DNA of 31,777 nucleotides from AP-16 sp036395835 (GTDB lineage: Bacteria > Pseudomonadota > Alphaproteobacteria > Rhizobiales > Xanthobacteraceae), in contig DASWCW010000317.1 of assembly GCA_036395835.1 (NCBI GenBank), positions 1-31,777 on the forward strand, written 5' to 3'. Positions 28,001 to 31,777 of the stretch are shown here, piece after piece (the first letter of the stretch is position 1; every line of letters starts with the position of its first letter). A program made the position numbers and the translations under genes. The notes below the pieces were generated by a model that was not told the DNA's origin, did no database searches, and saw nothing but the letters and a program-made list of their open reading frames with translations.

Positions 28001-28981
28001 CGGCTCGCCGACGCCGACGCGTTCGGCTCGCTCGGGCTCTCCCGCCGCAAGGCGCTGTGGGGTGCCCGGGCGCTCGGCCGCGCCGGCGATCAGGACGATC
28101 TGCCGCTGTTCGGAGGATTCTCGGACTCTCCGTTACCTCCCCCACCATCAGCAGAGCAATCGGATTTGGCTCCGAGCGTCCCACAATCGGCTCCCTCCCC
28201 CCTTGAGGGGGAGGGATGGGGTGGGGGGTATTTGTTTGATTCGGCGGAGCAGATACCCCCCTCCCGGCTCGCGCGCACAGCGCGCGAGCCGACCTCCCCC
28301 TCAAGGGGGGAGGTAATCGGAGCGAGCGGCCAGCCAAATGCGACCGTCCCCCCGGAATTCCGCGAGCCCGATGTAATCCTGCCGCCGATGCCGCTCGGCG
28401 AGGAGGTCGTCAACGATTACCGATTCCTCAAGCTGTCGCTGCGCGCGCATCCGGCGAGTTTTTTGCGCGACGACCTCGATCGTCGCGGCATCCTGCGCAA
28501 CCAGGCGCTGCGGAAAAGCGCATCCGGCAAACGGGTTTCGGTGTCCGGCCTCGTCACCGTGCGCCAGCGGCCGGGCTCGGCCAACGGCGTCATCTTTTTG
28601 TCGATCGAGGACGAGACCGCGCTCGCCAATATCATCGTCTGGCCGAAAACCTTCGAGCGCTTCCGGGCGGTCGTGCTCGGCGCGCGCTATATCGCGGCGA
28701 CCGGACGCATGCAGGAGGAATCCGGCGTCATCCACGTTGTCGCGGAAAGGCTCGAGGATCTGACCTTCCTGCTGGGGCGGCTTGCCGAAGCCGGCACCGA
28801 GATCGAGGGGTTGGCGCGCTGCGACCATGTCAAACACCCGCACCAGGACCCGCGCGACAAGCCCCCGCGCTCCGTCCCCAGGCAGCCGTTCGAGCTTAAG
28901 GCTCCGCCGGAACTCGCCGGCGATCTCGACGTGCCCGCACGCGCCTCCCGCCACGTCGTCGCCAAGCGGCGCCAGACCTAG
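25079..28981 (+). CDS. dnaE2: Error-prone DNA polymerase DnaE2 with three in-frame palindromic inserts
   Basis: A 1300-aa C-family polymerase for SOS translesion synthesis; DnaE2 is normally about 1050-1100 aa. The ATG at 25079 overlaps the imuB stop (TGATG). After an N-terminal insert, the PHP domain starts at EFAVTSNFSFLWGASHPEEL and includes CDRNSVAGVVRAH and DGTPDILAYPKN. The palm has CQGRGSAANSAVCFCLG and the catalytic aspartates in PDIDVDFEHE (490-499). Later come HLSQHVGGFVITR, EWDKDDLDALGILK, VRPGPIQGDMVHPY and FPESHAASFALLVY, then a C-terminal OB fold (VSGLVTVRQRPGSANGVIF). Palindromic elements encode residues 12-50, 212-248 (within the PHP domain) and 1039-1079 (before the OB fold). 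All active-site motifs are intact and the frame is open throughout, so the protein is probably made. Confidence 0.93.
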   Translation: MHEPSKANSAGSLPPCGGGLGRGVGNSSPEKIPPSRPAFGRSTSPTRGEVSGEAVAFRYVEFAVTSNFSFLWGASHPEELIAEAARLAFLGMGLCDRNSVAGVVRAHLAKRENELELRYHPGARLVFCDGTPDILAYPKNRAGWGKLCRLLTRGNLRARKGDCILRLEDLLEHAAGLELVVMESTSRRKENSSSAFIREEILGPSKNEDGSPPPLRGRVREGGKFQIQKATPLPAQLCCADLPLKGGGDPSKTLARLREVAPGQMRLAAAMLYRGTDRARLAERAAIAREAGVPLIAVNDVLYHAPERRRLQDILTCIREHITLEAAGRRLAANSERYLKPPAEMARMFRDHAQAIEETRRLSDRLTFSLDELSYQYPEETREGFSSPQDALAYLSLEGAARRYPAGIPERVRAALAHELELIASLDYAPYFLTVHDIVRFARSRDILCQGRGSAANSAVCFCLGITEVNPERADLLFERFISAERREPPDIDVDFEHERREEVIQHIYARYGRERAGLAATVISYRGRSAVREVGKAFGLSEDSVGAIASSIWGFGGDGFDADLSRAGLDAQSPAVRKMLDSVSTLLGFPRHLSQHVGGFVITRDRLDEVVPVSNAAMDDRTVVEWDKDDLDALGILKIDVLGLGMLTCLRKALTLIERHYGEKLTLAKIPAEDPAVYRMLQRADSIGVFQVESRAQMSMLPRLKPRNFYDLVIEVAIVRPGPIQGDMVHPYLRRRQGMEPVTFPSKELEAVLSKTLGVPLFQEQAMRIAIVAAGFTASEADKLRRAMATFRRVGTIGTFQRKMIDGMVARGYDRDFAERCFHQIEGFGEYGFPESHAASFALLVYASAFIKCRYPDVFAAALLNAQPMGFYAPAQIVRDAREHGVEVRPVDINHSDYEASLEPGPNAAEHLHEMHRDMANEVRARYAVRLGLKEVKGLAEGDAKRIVERRGAGYVSLRDLWLRTALSPKMIARLADADAFGSLGLSRRKALWGARALGRAGDQDDLPLFGGFSDSPLPPPPSAEQSDLAPSVPQSAPSPLEGEGWGGGYLFDSAEQIPPSRLARTAREPTSPSRGEVIGASGQPNATVPPEFREPDVILPPMPLGEEVVNDYRFLKLSLRAHPASFLRDDLDRRGILRNQALRKSASGKRVSVSGLVTVRQRPGSANGVIFLSIEDETALANIIVWPKTFERFRAVVLGARYIAATGRMQEESGVIHVVAERLEDLTFLLGRLAEAGTEIEGLARCDHVKHPHQDPRDKPPRSVPRQPFELKAPPELAGDLDVPARASRHVVAKRRQT
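25114..25226 (+). repeat. Palindromic element B, 12 codons into dnaE2
   Basis: 113 bp with perfect 21-bp inverted ends (25114-25134 and 25206-25226) and an internal 9-bp hairpin CGACCGGCC-ttc-GGCCGGTCG (25184-25204). It is read as SLPPCGGGLGRGV... and ...TSPTRGEVSG; its left half is in a different codon phase from elements A and D. It separates the start codon from the conserved DnaE2 sequence. Confidence 0.9.
25712..25821 (+). repeat. Palindromic element C, inside the DnaE2 PHP domain
   Basis: 110 bp with perfect 21-bp inverted ends (25712-25732 and 25801-25821) and a hairpin GGCGCAGC-ttt-GCTGCGCC (25780-25798). The flanks cggatc / gatccg extend the symmetry. It is read in a third phase (SPPPLRGRVREGG ... 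LPLKGGGD), unlike the other copies. Confidence 0.9.
28194..28313 (+). repeat. Palindromic element D, near the DnaE2 C-terminus
   Basis: 120 bp with perfect 21-bp inverted ends (28194-28214 and 28293-28313) and a 10-bp hairpin GGCTCGCGCG-cacag-CGCGCGAGCC (28266-28290). It is read in the same phase as element A and encodes nearly the same peptide (APSPLEGEGWGGGYLF ... PTSPSRGEVIGAS). It sits in the linker before the OB fold. Confidence 0.9.
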
Positions 28982-29030
28982 CCGGATCGGGCAACCGTAG
29001 CCGGATGGAGCGCAACGCAATCCGGGATAA
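28982..29030. repeat. Dispersed rhizobial-type repeat after dnaE2
   Basis: The sequence gtagccggatggagcgcaac followed by gcaatccgggat is the pattern of a common dispersed repeat in Bradyrhizobium-like genomes (recalled). It fills the 58-bp gap between dnaE2 and the dioxygenase gene and carries imperfect CCGGAT/ATCCGG symmetry. Confidence 0.45.
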
Positions 29031-29039
29031 GCTGCACCA

Positions 29040-30023
29040 ATGCCGATCCGCAAACCCAACGAAAGCCCGCCGTTCCGCGTCGTTCGGGTGAGCCACGTCG
29101 AGCTCGGCGTGCGCGACCTTGCCGACGCGCGCGCGTTCTACGTCGACTGCCTCGGGCTCCTCGTCACCGAGGCGACCGCGGACTCGCTCTACCTGCGCGG
29201 GCTCGAGGAGCGCAACCATCACTCGATCGTGCTGCGAAAAGCCCGCGAGCCGCGGGCCGATGCCATCGGCTTCAAGCTCGCGAGCGAGGAAGACCTCGAC
29301 CGCGCCGCGTTCTGGTTCGGTCGCAACAATCTGCCGATATCGTTTCCCGACATTCCGCATCAAGGACGCACCTTGCGCACCGCCGACGTCCACGGCGCCC
29401 CGGTCGATTTCTATTTCCGCATGGAGCAGACGGAATGCATGCTGCAGCACTACGCCGCGTACAAGGGCGCGCGCATCCAGCGCATCGACCACGTCAATTG
29501 TTTTTCGCCCGACGTCCAGAAGAGCCACGATTTCTACAATGCGATCGGCTTTCGCACGACCGAGTACACCGAGACCGACGATCCCGATCCGAAGCTCTGG
29601 GCGGTGTGGATGCACCGCAAGGGCAACGTCCACGACCTCGCTTTCACCAACGGCCGGGGACCGCGGCTGCATCATGTCGGCATGTGGACGGCGAGCGCCC
29701 TCGACATCCTGCACGTCTGCGACGTGATGGCGACCTCGGGCTACCTCGCCAATATGGAGCGCGGCCCCGGCCGGCACGGCATCTCCAACGCGTTCTTCCT
29801 CTACGTGCGCGATCCCGACGGCCACCGCGTCGAGCTGTTCACGAGCGATTATCTCGCCGTAGATACCGATCTCGAGCCGATCCGCTGGTCGCTGAAAAAC
29901 CCGCAGCGCCAGACCTTATGGGGACAACCGGCGCCGCAATCCTGGTTCGAGGAAGGCTCGGTGTTCCCGGGCGTGCCGATCCGCGAGCCGGCGCTCGCCG
30001 CGCAGCCGAGCGTGGCGCGGTAG
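29040..30023 (+). CDS. Extradiol ring-cleavage dioxygenase, homoprotocatechuate 2,3-dioxygenase-like
   Basis: A 327-aa type I extradiol dioxygenase of two vicinal-oxygen-chelate domains (about 14-130 and 145-270). The 2-His-1-Glu iron ligands are H151 (RIDHVN), H212 (RLHHVG) and E265 (HRVELFT), the spacing seen in homoprotocatechuate 2,3-dioxygenase. Second-shell H198 (VHDLAF) and Y255 (FLYVRDPDG) are also conserved. ERGPGRHGISNAFFLY is a strong match to that enzyme. It should cleave a catechol-type ring next to the diol with Fe(II) (or Mn(II)) and O2; the real substrate could differ. The rest of an aromatic-degradation pathway is absent; only a transporter binding protein follows. The ribosome binding site is weak. 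Confidence 0.87.
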   Translation: MPIRKPNESPPFRVVRVSHVELGVRDLADARAFYVDCLGLLVTEATADSLYLRGLEERNHHSIVLRKAREPRADAIGFKLASEEDLDRAAFWFGRNNLPISFPDIPHQGRTLRTADVHGAPVDFYFRMEQTECMLQHYAAYKGARIQRIDHVNCFSPDVQKSHDFYNAIGFRTTEYTETDDPDPKLWAVWMHRKGNVHDLAFTNGRGPRLHHVGMWTASALDILHVCDVMATSGYLANMERGPGRHGISNAFFLYVRDPDGHRVELFTSDYLAVDTDLEPIRWSLKNPQRQTLWGQPAPQSWFEEGSVFPGVPIREPALAAQPSVAR

Positions 30024-30025
30024 TT

Positions 30026-30057
30026 CCCTCGCCCGCGGCGAAGCGGGGAGAGGGAAA
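30026..30057. repeat. Imperfect palindrome between dioxygenase and binding protein
   Basis: CCCTCGCCCGC and GCGGGGAGAGGG flank a 6-nt loop (ggcgaa) just after the dioxygenase stop. It resembles the outer arms of the lutB-lutC repeat (ccctctccccgc). It could act as a weak terminator or RNA-stabilising stem. Confidence 0.5.
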
Positions 30058-30132
30058 GCGTTGATCTCCCCTCGCCCAGTCCGCACAATGCCGGCCCCGT
30101 GCCCGGGAGAAAAATATGAACGGGAGGAATCC

Positions 30133-31140
30133 ATGAAACTCGCCTGCCGGCTCCTTACCCTCTCCGCGCTGTTCGCCGTCGTCGCGACCGCCGTTCCGGT
30201 CCACGCACAGGCACAGAATCTGCAGCCGCTTTCCGTCATCGTCTTCCCGGGCGGGTTCAATTGGCCGATCTGGGCCGCCCAGGAGCAGGGCTATTTCGCC
30301 AAGGGCGGCATCGAGGTGAAGCTCACCAATACGCCGAATTCAGTGTTCCAACTCACCAATCTGATCGACGGCAAGTTCGACATCGCCATGACGGCGATCG
30401 ACAATGTCATCGCCTACATGGAAGGCCAGGGCGAGGCGCCGGTCGCGACCACGCCGGATCTCTTCGCGTTCATGGGCGGCGACAACGGCCTGTTGAGCCT
30501 CGCGGTCGTGCCCGACGTCAAGGCCTATCAGGACCTCAAGGGCCGCACGCTCTCGGTCGATGCCATGACGACCGGTTACGCCTTCGTGCTGTTCGATCTG
30601 CTCCGCCGCAACGGGCTCGAGATGGGGGACTACAAGGTCGAGAAAGCCGGCGGAGTGTTGGCGCGCTGGGAAGCGCTGAAGGAGAAGAAGCACGACGGCA
30701 CCATGCTGCTCGCGCCGTTCGACATTCTCGCCAACGCCGCCGGCTTCAACATCCTCGAACGCGCGATCGACGTCTACGGCCATTACCAGGGGCTGGTCGG
30801 CGCGACCCGACGCGGCTGGGCCAAGGAGAACGCGGCGAAGGTCGAGGCTTACATCCGCGGCTATGCCCAGGGCCTGGCCTGGCTCTCCGAGCCGGGCAAC
30901 AAGGAGGCGGCGATCGCGGTGCTGCGCAAGAACCTGCCGCAGATGTCGCCGGAGCTTGCGGCGCAGAGCTATACGGTGCTGATCAACCCGCGCGGATTCG
31001 CGCCCAAGGCGCAGATCGACCTCGAAGGCGTCAAGAGAGTGCTCGAGCTGCGCAGCCGCTACGGCGAGCCGAAGAAGACGCTGTCGGACCCGGCGAAATA
31101 CTACGATCCGCAGTACTATCAGGCCGCTTTATCCAAATGA
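30133..31140 (+). CDS. ABC transporter periplasmic substrate-binding protein (NMT1/SsuA-like)
   Basis: A 335-aa exported binding protein. The ATG at 30133 has GGGAGG 5 nt upstream. Residues 1-25 are a Sec signal peptide (MKLACRLLTLSALFAVVATA, then VHAQA cleavage). The mature part has the NMT1/SsuA-like pattern: IVFPGGFNWPIWAAQEQGYFAKGGIEVKL at the start, DGKFDIAMTAIDNVIAY and DLKGRTLSVDAMTTGYAFV. Such proteins bind small organic ligands (sulfonates, nitrate, pyrimidine precursors, aromatics) for ABC uptake. Its place behind the dioxygenase suggests an aromatic acid ligand, but that is inference. No permease or ATPase gene follows; the next gene is a convergent recombinase 27 bp away. Confidence 0.88.
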   Translation: MKLACRLLTLSALFAVVATAVPVHAQAQNLQPLSVIVFPGGFNWPIWAAQEQGYFAKGGIEVKLTNTPNSVFQLTNLIDGKFDIAMTAIDNVIAYMEGQGEAPVATTPDLFAFMGGDNGLLSLAVVPDVKAYQDLKGRTLSVDAMTTGYAFVLFDLLRRNGLEMGDYKVEKAGGVLARWEALKEKKHDGTMLLAPFDILANAAGFNILERAIDVYGHYQGLVGATRRGWAKENAAKVEAYIRGYAQGLAWLSEPGNKEAAIAVLRKNLPQMSPELAAQSYTVLINPRGFAPKAQIDLEGVKRVLELRSRYGEPKKTLSDPAKYYDPQYYQAALSK

Positions 31141-31167
31141 AATCAATGGGGTTGCCATTTTCAGAAA

Positions 31168-31777
31168 TCAGGTTTGCCACTTTTTTGTTCTCCCTATGGA
31201 CTGAATGCCCAGTTGGGCAAGCCTCAATTGGTCAGCGGCTGCCGTATACCGGGCAACCTCTTTCAACGACGCGTGCCCAGTGATTGCCTGGATAACGTTC
31301 GCGCTGCATCCTGCCTCCGCAAGACGGCGTGACGCAGCCTTCCGCAAACCATGGAATGTCGCCCCCTGCGGCAGGCCGGCCTTTTGGCACTCGCTCTTGA
31401 ACCATGTGCTGAACGCCATAGGGTCGAACGGTTTCCCGTGAACGGTCGTGATAAACGTGAGCTGATCGAGCGGCACTGCGTCGAGGACGGCCTGAAGATC
31501 GGGGTGCACCGGGATCGCCAGCGTCTTCCCAGTCTTACCCTGACGCAGGTGGACAAGTCCGTCCCGCACGTGTTGGCGGCCCAGTGAAAGAATTTCGCAC
31601 CGCCGCTGACCCGTATACAGCCCGAGCGACATCGCCAGCCGGGCGCGGGTGCCAATATGATGCACTGTCTCGAACCTTGCAATGTCATCCTCGGTCCAAG
31701 TGTAGAAACCCGTGGATTTTAGCTTCGGTCGCTTGATTCCTTCCGTCGGATCCTCGGACCGGAGTCCAACCCTGACC
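31168..31777 (-). CDS. Tyrosine recombinase / integrase, 5' truncated by the window edge
   Basis: The frame remains open to the right window edge, so the N-terminal core-binding domain lies outside. The visible ~200 residues hold the linker (KSTGFYTWTEDDIARFE) and the catalytic domain with all key residues: R in YTGQRRCEIL, K in QGKTGKTLAIPV, H-x2-R in FHGLRKAASRRL, H in ITGHASLKEV and the nucleophilic Y in ARYTAAADQ. This is a phage or genomic-island integrase. It runs convergent to the binding-protein gene, with stops 27 bp apart. The C-terminal coding end and the DNA past it repeat a short motif (ggttgcca / ggtttgcca at 31150-31180), a possible attachment-site feature. Confidence 0.85.
   Translation of the reverse strand, partial: VRVGLRSEDPTEGIKRPKLKSTGFYTWTEDDIARFETVHHIGTRARLAMSLGLYTGQRRCEILSLGRQHVRDGLVHLRQGKTGKTLAIPVHPDLQAVLDAVPLDQLTFITTVHGKPFDPMAFSTWFKSECQKAGLPQGATFHGLRKAASRRLAEAGCSANVIQAITGHASLKEVARYTAAADQLRLAQLGIQSIGRTKKWQT

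Noticed and set aside
23497..28313. Repeats interpreted as a CRISPR array
   Set aside because: Copies are 0.5-2.4 kb apart, palindromic, and embedded in coding sequence; there are no regular spacers or cas genes.
23388..28981. imuB and dnaE2 called as pseudogenes because of the inserts
   Set aside because: Frames are open throughout and DnaE2 catalytic motifs are intact, so inactivation cannot be concluded from sequence.
31141..31180. tRNA-type attachment site next to the integrase
   Set aside because: No tRNA gene is recognisable in or near this stretch; only short imperfect repeats are visible.

Overview
The window is about 31.8 kb of GC-rich DNA from an alphaproteobacterium, most likely a Hyphomicrobiales lineage near Xanthobacteraceae/Nitrobacteraceae. 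Three things point there: an imuA-imuB-dnaE2 mutagenesis operon behind an alphaproteobacterial LexA box (GAAC-N7-GAAC), rhizobial-style palindromic intergenic repeats, and the general gene repertoire. No rRNA, tRNA or CRISPR array was found.

Layout. 1-2.5 kb is gene-poor and less GC-rich: the 3' end of an HD-domain phosphohydrolase, a possible tiny secreted peptide, an exported EF-hand protein and a one- or two-helix membrane protein. 2.5-9.15 kb (minus strand) is a glycolate module: glcD, glcE and glcF (glycolate to glyoxylate), then a histone H1-like gene, then malate synthase (glyoxylate plus acetyl-CoA to malate). The malate synthase starts inside the H1-like gene and carries its own basic, H1-like N-terminal tail. 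9.4-15.5 kb holds a tandem universal stress protein, a minus-strand set (conserved hypothetical, ThDP enzyme of the acetolactate synthase type, TetR regulator), an aminoglycoside-phosphotransferase/P-loop kinase fusion with an apparent 5' frameshift, and a conserved hypothetical gene. 15.6-18.7 kb (minus) is lutA-lutB-lutC for L-lactate oxidation, with a strong hairpin between lutB and lutC. Cyanase follows, then a divergent DUF3422 membrane protein.

21-29 kb is the most interesting part. A YpeA-like acetyltransferase and a solitary beta-class DNA methyltransferase lie on the minus strand. Divergent from them is the SOS operon imuA-imuB-dnaE2. Four copies of a 110-120 bp palindromic element lie inside its coding sequence, one in imuB and three in dnaE2. 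All four are read through without a stop, and between them the left arm is read in all three frames. They sit where the related proteins have no sequence, and they help make DnaE2 about 1300 aa long. The methyltransferase C-terminus is also encoded by a (different) repeat family.

29-31.8 kb holds an extradiol ring-cleavage dioxygenase resembling homoprotocatechuate 2,3-dioxygenase and an ABC-transporter periplasmic protein with no permease or ATPase genes. A convergent tyrosine recombinase, truncated by the window edge, follows 27 bp later, so the catabolic cluster probably ends at a mobile-element boundary.

How they work together: glycolate and lactate oxidation both feed two- and three-carbon acids into central metabolism. 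The imu operon is damage-inducible error-prone synthesis. All functions are inferred from sequence patterns recognised by eye; no database search was run.
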